Shown: positions 34,870-45,134, numbered from the stretch's first letter. The stretch: 64,000 nt of DNA from Tieghemostelium lacteum (GCA_001606155.1 LODT01000001.1:434001-498000), one strand, 5' to 3'. Translations and numbers: made by a program. The notes: generated by a model from the sequence alone, not told the origin.

Positions 34870-37572
34870 ATGATAACATCAAATTCACCTCCTCACCTCC
34901 TTGTAAACAAATACTTTAACAATACCAATCCACAAGAAATCGATCATTATAATAACAATAGTAAAATTAATAATGATTCCACACTATCACATCAACAACA
35001 ATTACAAACACAGTATTTACAATCACAACAAGATCAACAACAACAACTGACTAATTATCAATTATATCAATTGATATTTCTAAACAAATATCTTTGTAAT
35101 CTTATTTATAAACTTGTAAAATCTCATAATGAAGCAAAGAGAAGATTCCAACTGCTTTCTGGACACAAATACACAATTTTAAAATTCAATCAAATCAATT
35201 CTGCAGAGTGGTTGTGTGTGAATGGACATTTTAATTTGTTGGTTTACAAACTAAACTTTCAAAAACAACGTAAGGTGCAACTGATGAATATAGGTTCAAG
35301 TTCATTTAACAGAAACAGAGAGAAATGGGATTATGATGATGACCAAGTAGGCGAAGAACTACTATTCAATTATAAATCATTATATTTATTCTCAAGGTAC
35401 TGTAGAGACTGGACCTTGTTTTTGTGGATTTATGAAAACTACAGAGAAATGGTTCACCAAAACTACAGAGTTTTTGATGAATTTTGTTTTGGTATTGATA
35501 GGGGTAATTTAAAAATTTTAGAGTTTTTGTATAGTAAAGGTGTGGAATCTTCTGTAGAGGCTATGAACAATGCTGCCATTTCTGGTAGACTTGATATTGT
35601 AAAGTATCTAGTGTCCATCGATAGAGAGGATTCAACTTGCAAGGCAGTGGATTATGCCGCTAAAGAAGGTCATTTAGAAGTTGTTAAATACCTCTTGGAA
35701 AACAGTATCCAAAATTGTACAGATAAAGCTATTTTCTATGCTTCTCAAAGTGGGCATTTAGAGGTTGTCAAATACCTTCTCTCTAATCGACCTCTTGAGA
35801 GCACATGTATATTCGATGCCTCCAATAACTTTAGAATGGAACAATGTCATTTGATTCCATTGAATATCTTAATGTATTTTTATAAACAAGGTCATAACCT
35901 AGTTCACCTACTCTACGAGAACATTTACAGCAGTGTCCTCAGTCTAAATGGTATAGAGGACTTGGAATTAGTGAGATTTTATTGTGAAAAGGTGTATGTA
36001 CCTTCTATACCCTATCACATATACCAACAATTTATCAAACATCTTATGCGATGTCTGGTAGTCTGTAGTGAACATGGACATCTACAGACTGTAAAATACC
36101 TGCTCAACCGATATGACAGGGAGATTTCACCTTCTAATATAATATCTCAATGTTTAAATGGTGCGGCTATTCACGGGCATTTGGAACTCTTAAAACTACT
36201 TCATTTCCAGTTTCCAAATGTCCGTTGTACAAAGCAGGCTATGGACCAGTCTATAGCTGTTATAACAGCATCTCAAACTAGACATCATGGAAGTTCTACA
36301 ATGAAGCTAGAAGATTCCCTAGACCGTCTCAACCAAAGTTTCCATCAGAAACAGTTAGAGATTATAACCTTTCTCCACCAGTACCGTACCGAAGGTTGTA
36401 CCTACGAATGCATGAATAATGCTTGTAAATATGGAAATATGGAGTTAGTTCAGTTTCTACATCAAAATCGAACTGAAGGATACACCAAAATGGCATTAAC
36501 CGAAGCAGCCTTAAATGGACATCTTCATATACTCCAATTTCTATTAGACCAGAAAAAAGAGTCTCTAGTACCCAATATTATTGAGTTACTAGCTGCGAGA
36601 GGAAACAGATTTGATATCATTAAAAAACTAGTTGATATTGATGGTGTTATAGTGACTGGCAAAGCAGTGGATCAATCAGTTCCTCATGGTATTGAACAGT
36701 TTATGTATTTGTTGGAGAAAGCTAATTACCAGTTTACTGAGTTGGCTTTTGAACTAGCTGCAAAGAATGCTGATTTGGAGAAACTAAAGATTCTATATAG
36801 CACCTCTATTCGAAAGAACAATAGTCAACCTAAATTAGAGTATTCTGTGAAATGTCTAGCTGCGAGAAATGGTGATTTGGATATGTTAAAGTATCTCAAT
36901 GAGCATACCACATTGAAGTTCTGTCAACCTAATGTCGGGTTTGAGAGTCTGGCAATAGATTCAGCTGTTCAAAGTGGCAGTTTACAATGTGTAAAGTACC
37001 TTCACTATGAAGGTAGAGTCAATGGGTTGGTAGGTATGCATAGAGAGTGCTCAAAAATGGCAATTGACAATGCAGCAACTAGAGGCTACTTGAATATCAT
37101 AAAGTTCTTGAGTTATCATAGAAATGAGGGGTTCTCCACTAATGCAATCAGCAATGCAATTGTTAGAGGGCATTTGGAAGTGGTTAAATACTTGTTTCAG
37201 AGGTACCCTTTCTATCAAGGAAGTTCTTCGATACAAGATCTCTATTTTGCCAATCAAGCATGTCAACATGGTCACATTGAAATAATTCAGTTTCTCGAGA
37301 AGGATAATAGCATAGAACACCTTTTCACACCTGGGTGTATGGATGCTGCGATTGGTGCAGGTCAAATTGCAGTTCTTCAATATTTGAAAGATCACAGATC
37401 AGAAGGTTGTTCGACATTGGGATTCTTTAATGCTGCATCTCAAAAAGATCTTCAATGTCTACTATTTCTATTGAAATTCTATCCAGAGTTTTGTTCTTTT
37501 GAAAATATCGAATTGAATCAACGAAAATATCTTTCCAAATTGTATAAATTGTATCAACAGCAACACCGGTAA
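34870..37572 (+). CDS. Dictyostelid ankyrin-repeat protein, 900 aa
   Basis: Start is the ATG at 34870; the frame upstream opens with TTG only. An Asn/Gln-rich head is followed by a helical region, YQLYQLIFLNKYLCNLIYKL, where F-box-like segments sit in this family. From about residue 200 on there are many degenerate ankyrin repeats. Examples are AAISGRLDIVKYLV, AAKEGHLEVVKYLLE, ASQSGHLEVVKYLLS, ACKYGNMELVQFLHQ and AIVRGHLEVVKYLFQ, usually about 28-33 residues apart. This long single-exon ankyrin type, with spacers such as NRTEGYTKMAL, is a large expanded family in dictyostelids. The repeats form an interaction solenoid; partners are unknown. A decayed copy of its last ~190 bases lies at about 39826-39985. 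Confidence 0.85.
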   Translation: MITSNSPPHLLVNKYFNNTNPQEIDHYNNNSKINNDSTLSHQQQLQTQYLQSQQDQQQQLTNYQLYQLIFLNKYLCNLIYKLVKSHNEAKRRFQLLSGHKYTILKFNQINSAEWLCVNGHFNLLVYKLNFQKQRKVQLMNIGSSSFNRNREKWDYDDDQVGEELLFNYKSLYLFSRYCRDWTLFLWIYENYREMVHQNYRVFDEFCFGIDRGNLKILEFLYSKGVESSVEAMNNAAISGRLDIVKYLVSIDREDSTCKAVDYAAKEGHLEVVKYLLENSIQNCTDKAIFYASQSGHLEVVKYLLSNRPLESTCIFDASNNFRMEQCHLIPLNILMYFYKQGHNLVHLLYENIYSSVLSLNGIEDLELVRFYCEKVYVPSIPYHIYQQFIKHLMRCLVVCSEHGHLQTVKYLLNRYDREISPSNIISQCLNGAAIHGHLELLKLLHFQFPNVRCTKQAMDQSIAVITASQTRHHGSSTMKLEDSLDRLNQSFHQKQLEIITFLHQYRTEGCTYECMNNACKYGNMELVQFLHQNRTEGYTKMALTEAALNGHLHILQFLLDQKKESLVPNIIELLAARGNRFDIIKKLVDIDGVIVTGKAVDQSVPHGIEQFMYLLEKANYQFTELAFELAAKNADLEKLKILYSTSIRKNNSQPKLEYSVKCLAARNGDLDMLKYLNEHTTLKFCQPNVGFESLAIDSAVQSGSLQCVKYLHYEGRVNGLVGMHRECSKMAIDNAATRGYLNIIKFLSYHRNEGFSTNAISNAIVRGHLEVVKYLFQRYPFYQGSSSIQDLYFANQACQHGHIEIIQFLEKDNSIEHLFTPGCMDAAIGAGQIAVLQYLKDHRSEGCSTLGFFNAASQKDLQCLLFLLKFYPEFCSFENIELNQRKYLSKLYKLYQQQHR

Positions 37573-37999
37573 TCTAAAATTTAATAAAATCTCACAACAT
37601 TGAATCTCAACCAAGTAGTAACAATGGTGTCTATGCTCTAATAAATATTTTCCAACATGTTTCTCTTATAAGAGATTTATTTATTTTAATACTCATCCAC
37701 TTGAATCAATTAATTTGGAAACATTTGTTTTTCCATTTTACTTAAAACCATTTTGAGATTTTTATATGATTTGAAAATTCGAGACCTATGCAACTATTTA
37801 AAAGTTCTTGGTCTAAAATCTATTGAAAATCTACGGAACCTACATGTAAATCTACGGAGATTAATTGAGATATCTCTACTGCAATGCTAGCCAGTTACAC
37901 CACATATTGAGGTGTTTTAGTAGAAAAGAAAATATTTATATTATTCAATTTAAATTTCTGGGAAATTTTTTGTTTATTTTCATTGTCAAAAGCTGGTAA
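37573..37999. other. Intergenic region between convergent genes
   Basis: About 430 bp holding the 3' ends of the ankyrin gene and the Pro/Thr membrane protein gene. On the minus strand near 37895-37860 there is a short tRNA D-arm-like string, but no matching T-arm or acceptor stem. Confidence 0.4.
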
Positions 38000-38962
38000 T
38001 TAGTTTACACAACTGGTTATTGGTGTTGTTGGGGTTGTTGGGGCTGTTGGGGCTGTTGGGGTTGTTGGGGTTGTTGGAGTTGTTGGAGTTGTTGGAGTTT
38101 TTGGGGTTGTTGTGGTTGTTGTGGTTGTTGGGGTTGTTGTGGTTGTTGTGGTTGTTGGGGTTGTTGGGTTGTTGGGTTGTTGGGGTTGTTGGGGTTTTTG
38201 GTGTAACACTTTTAGAGTCATGGAGTATCTGACGCCATTTTCCTCATCATTCATTGTTTTACAAATTGTCTTTTCTATTATTTTATCCACATTTTTGGGC
38301 TCTATGGCTACAATAGATGACTGTATACTATTTGCTATAATCTGACTTATGTTGTTGTGTTTTATACAAATATAGGCATCTGATTCGTCTGACAATTTTG
38401 TGAGAATAGGAATATTAAAAAGAATATCTATCTGAATGAAGATAAAATAAATAGACACTTCCTCATTCTTTTTTTTGTACCCACAAATAATGTATTCTTT
38501 TAGAGACCCATTCCATTTATGTGTACCGAAGAAGGGTTTGACAAGGTTACCTTGAACCTTCCTAGAACTATGGTATCCCTCCTTGTCCTGTACAATAGAT
38601 TTCGCAGTTTTTTTGAAACGTTCAGATTCAGAGTTTTCAAAGAAACTATCAGCCATTGAATTATAGGCCTCCCACTTAATTAAATCGGAATCTTTACCAG
38701 TAGCAGGTAAACAGTCAAAGTTCACCTCTATATCTCGGATTATATCATTGTTTTTTGATAACAATTCGGCTTTGATTTGTTTACCATGATTTGTCATTTT
38801 TCTATAAATCCAAAAACAACCACAGCAAATTACACTGAGAGCTAATAGTGATAGTGTTGTTTTTTCTTCTGCTGCTATTTCCTCTACAGGAAGTGTTATT
38901 TCTACTAATTCGTTTGTTTTTAATAGACCTAAAACCGAATGGTTAACAGTACTCTCTTGCAT
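38000..38962 (-). CDS. Single-span membrane protein with Pro/Thr repeat tail
   Basis: The first in-frame ATG is at 38962 (320 aa); 15 upstream codons lack an ATG. Residues about 30-55 (KTTLSLLALSVICCGCFWIYRK) form one membrane span with cysteines at its end. After it comes a soluble domain of about 200 residues (SMADSFFENSESERFKKTAK, WNGSLKEYIICGYKK). The last ~70 residues are Pro/Thr/Gln repeats (PTTPTT) coded by the minisatellite at 38020-38205. The single span plus cytosolic domain is loosely like MUL1/MAPL-type proteins, but there is no RING, so I do not assign it. The tail may be O-glycosylated if it is exported. Confidence 0.7.
   Translation of the reverse strand: MQESTVNHSVLGLLKTNELVEITLPVEEIAAEEKTTLSLLALSVICCGCFWIYRKMTNHGKQIKAELLSKNNDIIRDIEVNFDCLPATGKDSDLIKWEAYNSMADSFFENSESERFKKTAKSIVQDKEGYHSSRKVQGNLVKPFFGTHKWNGSLKEYIICGYKKKNEEVSIYFIFIQIDILFNIPILTKLSDESDAYICIKHNNISQIIANSIQSSIVAIEPKNVDKIIEKTICKTMNDEENGVRYSMTLKVLHQKPQQPQQPNNPTTPTTTTTTTTPTTTTTTTTPKTPTTPTTPTTPTTPTAPTAPTTPTTPITSCVN
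38020..38205. repeat. G-rich minisatellite, 9-bp unit GTTGTTGGG
   Basis: About 20 imperfect copies of a 9-bp unit (GTTGTTGGG with GCT, GAG and GTG variants). It lies inside the 3' coding end of the Pro/Thr membrane protein, so length changes keep frame. Five GGGG runs at 38031, 38040, 38049, 38058 and 38067 are evenly spaced by 5 nt. Confidence 0.9.
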
Positions 38963-39550
38963 TAAATAAAAAATAAAAAAGTTAAAAGAAATAGAAATAA
39001 TAAACAAAAAACCTATATATATAAGTTTTATAAGCTGGGAAATATTTCTATCCCATTGTCTATAAGCGCTTTAATCATTAAATTATTATAATTTAAATTT
39101 GTTAAGGGACCTTATTAAATTAGAACATTTTGAATGTTTTTACAAATTTTAAGTTGTTTTGTTTATATTTTGAATAGTAAGTTCTATGAAAATACAGAAT
39201 ATTAATTTTGATAAAATTATAGTACAACAAGACGAATGCCCTAAAATTTAATGTACTTTAAATTGATAAAATAAATATTTTTAAAATTAAAATTTAAAAT
39301 ATATTTAAAAACTATAGTTTTTAATAAAATTATTTGAGATAAAGCATTTATCTCAGAAAGTGGTAAAAAATTATCCCCACTTAAAAAATATATACAATAT
39401 TGATTCATTTATTTATAGTTATATAATTATATAACTCTGAGATTTTAAGGTTTCGTGAAAAAATATAAAATTTAGATTCTAACAGAATTTTATTGAAAAT
39501 AAATAATTTTAAATATTAAATTTATCTCATTTTTAAGCACTTTTTCCAAT
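38963..39550. other. AT-rich intergenic region
   Basis: About 590 bp, very AT-rich, upstream of the Pro/Thr membrane protein gene. I see no exon, RNA or repeat that I can support. Confidence 0.4.
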
Positions 39551-39990
39551 TGGTGAGGTCAAATTGTAGTGATGCTGTAAGAGAAATCAAGACTGGCTGG
39601 GATGGTGATTGGTGCCCCTATGGTATCAAGTTACAGCTCTGTCTCCAAATGAGGTTGCAGCACCTTCATCTATGTTTCTGTGGATCCATACCTCACCAAT
39701 TGGATTCAAACCATTTACATCCCAGGTAGTTGGTGGTGAATTTGTAGTAAACAAATCCGTCGAGATAGATTTAAATAATACTGGAACCCTTCTTCTACCA
39801 CCAGCTAATACCTCCCTTGCAAGATTGAAAGATCACAGTATACAATATTGGGATTCTTTAATGCTGCATCTCAAAAAGTTTCAATGTCTACTATTTCTAA
39901 TGAAATTCTATCAAGAGTTTTGTTCGTTTGAATTAATGAAAAGATCTATTCAAATTGTATAAATTGTCAACAACACCGGTAATCTATTTT
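39551..39990 (+). pseudogene. Chimeric gene relic: unknown coding piece joined to ankyrin 3' end
   Basis: Two parts abut. From about 39551 to 39825 is coding-like DNA, much less AT-rich than the flanks. One frame reads REIKTGWDGDWCPYG; the next picks up with VTALSPNEVAAPSSMFLW through LLLPPANTSLARLKD, so a frameshift separates them. I cannot name its source. From about 39826 to 39985 the DNA copies the 3' end of the ankyrin gene (37384-37576). It shares a stretch of about 30 identical bases starting ATTGGGATTCTTTAATGCTG, and the ending CAACACCGGTAATCTA, but has several internal deletions. No ATG-led gene spans it. It is best read as a dead fusion of duplicated fragments. Confidence 0.7.
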
Positions 39991-40155
39991 ATAAATAAAG
40001 TTATTCCTCAACATATATTTGTATATTAACATAAAAATCGATCACTACCTGAAAATTCAAAACCTTTAAAATTCAAGTGAAATATGGTTTTCCCATGGGG
40101 TGTTTTTTAAAAAATGTCATTTTTTTTTTTTCTTTTATTGAATCAACATTCAAAG

Positions 40156-42099
40156 ATGGATAATGAAATTGAATCCAATATTAACTCTGATACCAACACG
40201 AATACGGTTGAATTAAAAGATAATCAAATTGATGATACACTGAATCAAGATGATGAGATTAAACAGAGAATTAAAAAACGTAAAGAAGAAGCAAAGAAAA
40301 TTATTGAGGAAAGAAAGAAAAGAGAGCAACAGCAACAGCAACAACAACAACAAAAAACAAAACCACTAAAGAGTAGTACTGGTAGTGACGAAGATGATGA
40401 GGATGACGATGACGAACAACAGAATTCAAGTAACTCAAATGAACAGTATAATCAACAATCAATTTCAAAACCAATTAGTAATACTATTAATAAGAAACCA
40501 ATATTACCACCTAAACCCAATGTCAGAGAGGATATGGTTAGAAGAGCTGTTGCTTTTCTCAGTAACCCAAATGTAAAGAATACAGCTTTAGGTAAAAAAG
40601 TTGCCTATCTTGAAAAGAAAGGATTGACAACCGAGGAGATTAAAGAAGCTTTGAAAACTATAGAGAATCAAAATTCAAATTCTTCAAATTCTGGAACATC
40701 TACTCTAACACCAACTAGCATTCAAGGTGGTGGAGGTGGAGTTGTTGCAAGAGGTAGAAGAAATCAACCAAATAACAATAATAACCAAGCAATTACACCA
40801 TCATCATCAAATATATACAGCAATAATAATAATCAACAACAACAATTACAACAAAATAATTTTAATATTCAACAACAATATTTACAACAACAACAATTTT
40901 TACAACAACAAGTACAAAGTTATCAAAAGAGAGTAGAAGAAGGTGACCAAAGATTGGCACAATTGATTAATGCCTCTAATAGATTCTCATGGGGAAATGT
41001 TCTAATGTCTGTTACAGCCTTAGTTGGTGTGGTTTCAGGTCTTTCATTCCTCACCTCACAATACATTTTGCCATATTTTAGAAAAAAAGAACCTGATCAA
41101 ACTGAAAAGAAAATTCAAGACCTACAAGAACAAATTGTTCAGCTACAAGCCACTATTGCAACTCAATCTACTGATTTCCAAAATGCACTAAAGAATCTAA
41201 CTGCAATCATTGAGAAACAGGAATCTAACAACCAAATTAACCAAAATAATAGTACAGAACTCTCAGAAATTAAAAAAGACCTTAAAACACTATCAACACT
41301 AATTAATAACCCTAATCCTAATAATAGCAACTATAATAGATCGTGGTCTTCTGAAAATGAGGAAAATGGTTATAGTCATTCATCTAACGCTTCTTATGGT
41401 AGTAAAAATAATCGATCTAATCCAAATAGCAATATCAAGCCAAATAGACCTACACCACCACCTATACTCTCTCAAAACCCACATTCTAATTTGACTTGGG
41501 TTCCACCATCTAATCAACCAACAGTAATTCCATCATGGCAAAAACAACCTACTATTAGTTCATTAGGTAGTAATACAAATACAACTATTCCAATATCTTC
41601 TCCACAAGGTACACCAACTAAATCTATTGTATCTAATGGTACTACCAATACCTCTCAAACTCAGAATCTAGTATCAGAAGAAAAAAGATCTCAATCGCCA
41701 CTGCCATTAGAGACATCAATGTCACCTAAACGTTTAGATTTTGTTGATGAATTTCCATCTGATAACAATAAACAAACCACAACTACAACAACTACTACAA
41801 GTACATCACCATCAACACCAACACCAACTTCATCAGCTGAAGAAACACCTTATTCAACTGACTTTTTAAGTGTTATCAATCAACTGAAGCAAGGTAAGAC
41901 CCCACCAGGTATCCGAACTGATATAAATGATAAACCACTAGAAAATGGTGTTGTCAATTCAAGCTCAACAAAGAGACCACCTAAACCATGGGAAAAGGAT
42001 GAACTCACTCCACTCACTTCCAAATTGAGTTCTGATGAAATTAAACAACTCAATAGCAGTACCGACGATCAACCATCTATTGAACCAACTCAAGATTAA
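40156..42099 (+). CDS. pex14: Peroxin 14, peroxisomal import docking protein
   Basis: Likely start is the ATG at 40156 (MDNEIES, 647 aa). An in-frame ATG at 40114 would add 14 mostly hydrophobic codons from a T-rich tract. Residues about 124-170 are the PEX14 N-terminal domain: REDMVRRAVAFLSNPNVKNT followed by YLEKKGLTTEEIKEALKTIE. This domain binds the WxxxF/Y motifs of the PEX5 receptor. Around 280-306 is a hydrophobic segment (VTALVGVVSGLSFLTSQYIL), then a coiled coil (EKKIQDLQEQIVQLQATIA). A long low-complexity tail rich in Asn, Ser, Thr and Pro follows. This matches the family order: N-domain, membrane segment, coiled coil, disordered tail. It acts in the peroxisomal membrane as part of the matrix-protein import pore. 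Gln and Asn runs are dictyostelid additions. Confidence 0.92.
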   Translation: MDNEIESNINSDTNTNTVELKDNQIDDTLNQDDEIKQRIKKRKEEAKKIIEERKKREQQQQQQQQQKTKPLKSSTGSDEDDEDDDDEQQNSSNSNEQYNQQSISKPISNTINKKPILPPKPNVREDMVRRAVAFLSNPNVKNTALGKKVAYLEKKGLTTEEIKEALKTIENQNSNSSNSGTSTLTPTSIQGGGGGVVARGRRNQPNNNNNQAITPSSSNIYSNNNNQQQQLQQNNFNIQQQYLQQQQFLQQQVQSYQKRVEEGDQRLAQLINASNRFSWGNVLMSVTALVGVVSGLSFLTSQYILPYFRKKEPDQTEKKIQDLQEQIVQLQATIATQSTDFQNALKNLTAIIEKQESNNQINQNNSTELSEIKKDLKTLSTLINNPNPNNSNYNRSWSSENEENGYSHSSNASYGSKNNRSNPNSNIKPNRPTPPPILSQNPHSNLTWVPPSNQPTVIPSWQKQPTISSLGSNTNTTIPISSPQGTPTKSIVSNGTTNTSQTQNLVSEEKRSQSPLPLETSMSPKRLDFVDEFPSDNNKQTTTTTTTTSTSPSTPTPTSSAEETPYSTDFLSVINQLKQGKTPPGIRTDINDKPLENGVVNSSSTKRPPKPWEKDELTPLTSKLSSDEIKQLNSSTDDQPSIEPTQD

Positions 42100-42158
42100 T
42101 TTTTAAATGAAAATATTAAATCTATAATTATATTACTTCCTCGAATCTAATAGGCTTT

Positions 42159-43826
42159 TTATTTTTGATCTCTAGATTTTCTATTACCACTGAGATTTGG
42201 AGGCACTTCAGCCATATTAAATGATTTATAATTAAAATGTTTAAGTTTAAGTCTACCTTCTGGACTTTTTGAGGTATCTAATATGTACTCTTGAACACCA
42301 CAATTATACACAGGTTCTAAACCCAATAGACCCTCTTCATCTAAATGATGAAAAAGACTATTAAATATCTTGTAAGGTACTTGATGGGTAATTATCAATA
42401 CTGATTTACCACTGTAATTCCTACTGATTTTCTCGAGAAATGCGTGTATTCTCAATTCAACATCCGCATAGTTTTCACCTCCAATTGGACGAAACCAGTA
42501 TCTTCCATCACGATTTCTTATAGTATGTTCATCAGGATATCTTTCTTTAATCATTTGTTCAGTTAGACCATGAAGTCTTCCAAACTCTTTTTCTCTCAAC
42601 CAATTGTCTTTATGTAACTTTATCTGGTACCCAAGTTGATTGATTATCAATTTTGAAGTCTCAACAGCTCTGAAATAAGGTGAGGTAAAGCATACATCAA
42701 ATTTTGTAGTTGTAGCTAGATATTCACCAGTTTTAGTTGCTTGCCATTCACCAACTTGAGTTAACTTAATATCTGCATCTCTTACACCTGCCAATCTATC
42801 AATGTCGTCTTGAAAGAGATCTAACGCTGCATTCTGCTCTGATTGAGCATGTCTAACTACAACTAATCTTACAGGCCATTTTGGTTTGATAAAGTAGGTG
42901 TTGGGGACCTGCATATTCGGTACAGATATTGTTCTTGTCATTTGACTGTCTTGGTGTTGAAGTTTACCAAGTAGAGGTGTGGAATCTAGTTTATGTACAG
43001 TTGATAGTGATGTTGCTATAGAGTTATTAACAGGCGTTGTAATGTTGAGTAATTGTGTCTTCATTTTCTTTAGAAGTATTGGTGATTGTAATTGAAATTG
43101 TGCTTCTTCAAGTGGTCTTTTATTATTGCCATTCACACCTGAAACAGTGGGTGTAGATTTTAGAGATGATGTATCTGAATCTTGAGTTACTAGAGTCTCT
43201 TGATATTGAATATCAACTAAAACTATTGGTGTTAAAGGTGAATTGTTAATGTCGGTGGTGGTTGCATCTAATTGATCTAGTAATTGTAATGATGTCGAAT
43301 GTATTCTACCAAATATAGGGTATTTTCTATTAAGACCATCACATGCATCCAATGTGATTAGAATCTGATTGTAGTTACCTAAACATACTAATCCTCTACT
43401 TGAGAACTTTAGTTTGGATTCCAAAGTCTCTTTTAAAATGTCATCTAGATCATCAATGTTCTGGTCAATGTCTAGTTTATTATCTTTAATTACAAGTGAA
43501 TCATCATCTTGACTTCCAAGTGATGATAACTGAGGTGATGAAGTTTGATATACAACTGTTGAATAAGATTTCAGTGGTGTTGGTGTTGTGGATGCTGATG
43601 GTGTTGTGGGTACTTTATCCAAAACTGAATATCTACCCAACTGAACAAAGAAATTCTTTACAATTCTATGAACTATTGTGTCTTGATATCTGTTACTCTT
43701 ACACAACTCAATAAATTTACTATTGGTTTTTGGTGTTTTATCAAAGAGTTCAATAATAATTGAACCTATAGTTGTGATTAATATTACAAATTTAATTTTA
43801 TCGTTATCTAATTCAGATTCTATCAT
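42159..43826 (-). CDS. Cyclophilin-like domain fused to a histidine phosphatase
   Basis: Start is the ATG at 43826 (555 aa); four open codons upstream begin with TTG. Residues about 5-70 look like a cyclophilin N-half: TIGSIIIELFDKTPKTNSKF and HRIVKNFFVQLG, with the conserved R. After a low-complexity insert, residues about 138-210 look like the second half (SRGLVCLGNYNQILITLDAC, FGRIHSTSLQLLDQL). Typical catalytic Q/F/W positions are not clear, so isomerase activity is doubtful. From about 315 to the end is a phosphoglycerate-mutase-type phosphatase: VVVRHAQSEQN (nucleophile His near 320), FTSPYFRAVETSK, RPIGGENYADVE and ITHQ (second His near 477). The phosphatase core looks complete. The pairing in one uninterrupted frame is odd. 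Its substrate is unknown. Confidence 0.85.
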   Translation of the reverse strand: MIESELDNDKIKFVILITTIGSIIIELFDKTPKTNSKFIELCKSNRYQDTIVHRIVKNFFVQLGRYSVLDKVPTTPSASTTPTPLKSYSTVVYQTSSPQLSSLGSQDDDSLVIKDNKLDIDQNIDDLDDILKETLESKLKFSSRGLVCLGNYNQILITLDACDGLNRKYPIFGRIHSTSLQLLDQLDATTTDINNSPLTPIVLVDIQYQETLVTQDSDTSSLKSTPTVSGVNGNNKRPLEEAQFQLQSPILLKKMKTQLLNITTPVNNSIATSLSTVHKLDSTPLLGKLQHQDSQMTRTISVPNMQVPNTYFIKPKWPVRLVVVRHAQSEQNAALDLFQDDIDRLAGVRDADIKLTQVGEWQATKTGEYLATTTKFDVCFTSPYFRAVETSKLIINQLGYQIKLHKDNWLREKEFGRLHGLTEQMIKERYPDEHTIRNRDGRYWFRPIGGENYADVELRIHAFLEKISRNYSGKSVLIITHQVPYKIFNSLFHHLDEEGLLGLEPVYNCGVQEYILDTSKSPEGRLKLKHFNYKSFNMAEVPPNLSGNRKSRDQK

Positions 43827-44055
43827 TTTAAAACACAACTATATCATTTAAAATGATGATGAGAAATTATTCAAAAAAATGGAGGTTAGGTTTTCAAAGA
43901 AAAAATAAAATAAATCAGGAAAATGGTGGTGGTTAGGGTATTTATGTTTTATTAACAAACAAAAATTTGGAAACATAAATAAATAAATAATTTGTTTATT
44001 AAGTACATTGAAAAGTTTGTTTCTTGGGTTTGTTTGGGAAAAAAAGGATGTTGGT

Positions 44056-44746
44056 TTACATCATTGAGGCAATGAAAGCCAAAATGGCAATGACAGAGAA
44101 CAATGGTACTAACATTGAGCTGTCACTTTGTGAGTTGGTTGGTGCAATTTCGCATGCATCACCAGAGTAACCATCACCACATTGGCAAGATCCAGAACCA
44201 CCAGTGGTACCATCAACATAGGTGTAGTAATTGCAAAGACCATCTTTTTCCAAATATACATTACCGTTGAATGGTGTAGTGTAATAACATGGTTTAGTGC
44301 TATCTTGTGGATAACTATTTAACCAGCTTGTGGCTTCTTCTTGTGAAATTGACATATCACAATCACGAGTTGAACAAACAGTATCATTAGTTGCACTGAC
44401 ACCGCTGATTGTGAATTCAACCATAACTCTTGCATTAGCCTTCATAATATCCATACTGTATGAACATGACCATGGTTTAGCTGGGTCATAATCATCCATA
44501 ACTTGTCTAACATTTAATTCATCATTATCACCAATTGATTGTTCTGGAACATAACATCCAGCATTAACATTATTTCTAATAATTGTGCATTGTGTTTGTG
44601 ATACTGGTGGGAGTGCGCCTAAATTTAATATCATATTAATATAAATTGTTGGTTCATTTGGAATTTAATTTATTTAAAAATTAATGAAATTTACAATAAG
44701 CAGCAGTAATTCCTAATATTACAATGATTAAGATTATTTTATTCAT
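44056..44746 (-). CDS. GPI-anchored EGF-like cell-surface protein, 204 aa
   Basis: Two exons, 44746-44695 and 44618-44056, flank a 74-bp intron. The first exon codes a clean signal peptide, MNKIILIIVILGITAAYC, and the join is in phase. The mature part has about a dozen cysteines. Near the C-terminus is an EGF-like knot, CQCGDGYSGDACE. The last ~22 residues (SSMLVPLFSVIAILAFIASMM) are a small-residue region then a hydrophobic tail, as for a GPI-anchor signal. Similar short EGF/GPI proteins are common on dictyostelid surfaces, often in adhesion. The specific role is unknown. Without exon 1 the frame would lack any export signal, which supports the model. Confidence 0.85.
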
Positions 44747-45134
44747 TTTTGTAAAGATAATTAAATAAAAATAAAAAAAAAAAAAAAAAAAACTTTTTTT
44801 ACTGGCTCAATTCAAAAAATGTTGTCGTGATTGATTTTTTGTAAAAATCTGTTTTATTTGTGTGTTGACTCCATTCCACATATATTTCTTCCCGATTTTT
44901 TTATTTGAAAATGATCAGAGTTACAATAATCCAATATCATCATCAATGAAATTCTAGATATGTCTTTGACATCTTATATAAACGGAAATTAGAATTTTGA
45001 CATTATCATAATCTGAGTTTATTCACATTAACAAAATATAATTTATCCCTTCCATTATTACTTTAATATCTCTATTCAAATAAAATGAAATTTTTTTTTT
45101 TTAGATTTTTTATGAATATTATTTTCGATTGAAG
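44747..45134. promoter_or_regulatory. Divergent intergenic region
   Basis: About 390 bp between the EGF/GPI gene (-) and the focadhesin-like gene (+), with an A run at 44773-44791 and T runs. No specific site recognised. Confidence 0.4.

Noticed and set aside
37850-37905. tRNA-like string on the minus strand (TGGTGTAACTGGCTAGCA), similar to the 5' half of a tRNA-Glu
   Set aside because: No GGTTCRANTCC T-arm and no acceptor stem complement at the right distance. At most a relic or chance match to box A.
38020-38345. Plus-strand Leu/Gly- and Val-rich frames over the minisatellite
   Set aside because: They are the antisense reading of the Pro/Thr repeat. The minus-strand gene has the ATG, the membrane span and normal codon use.
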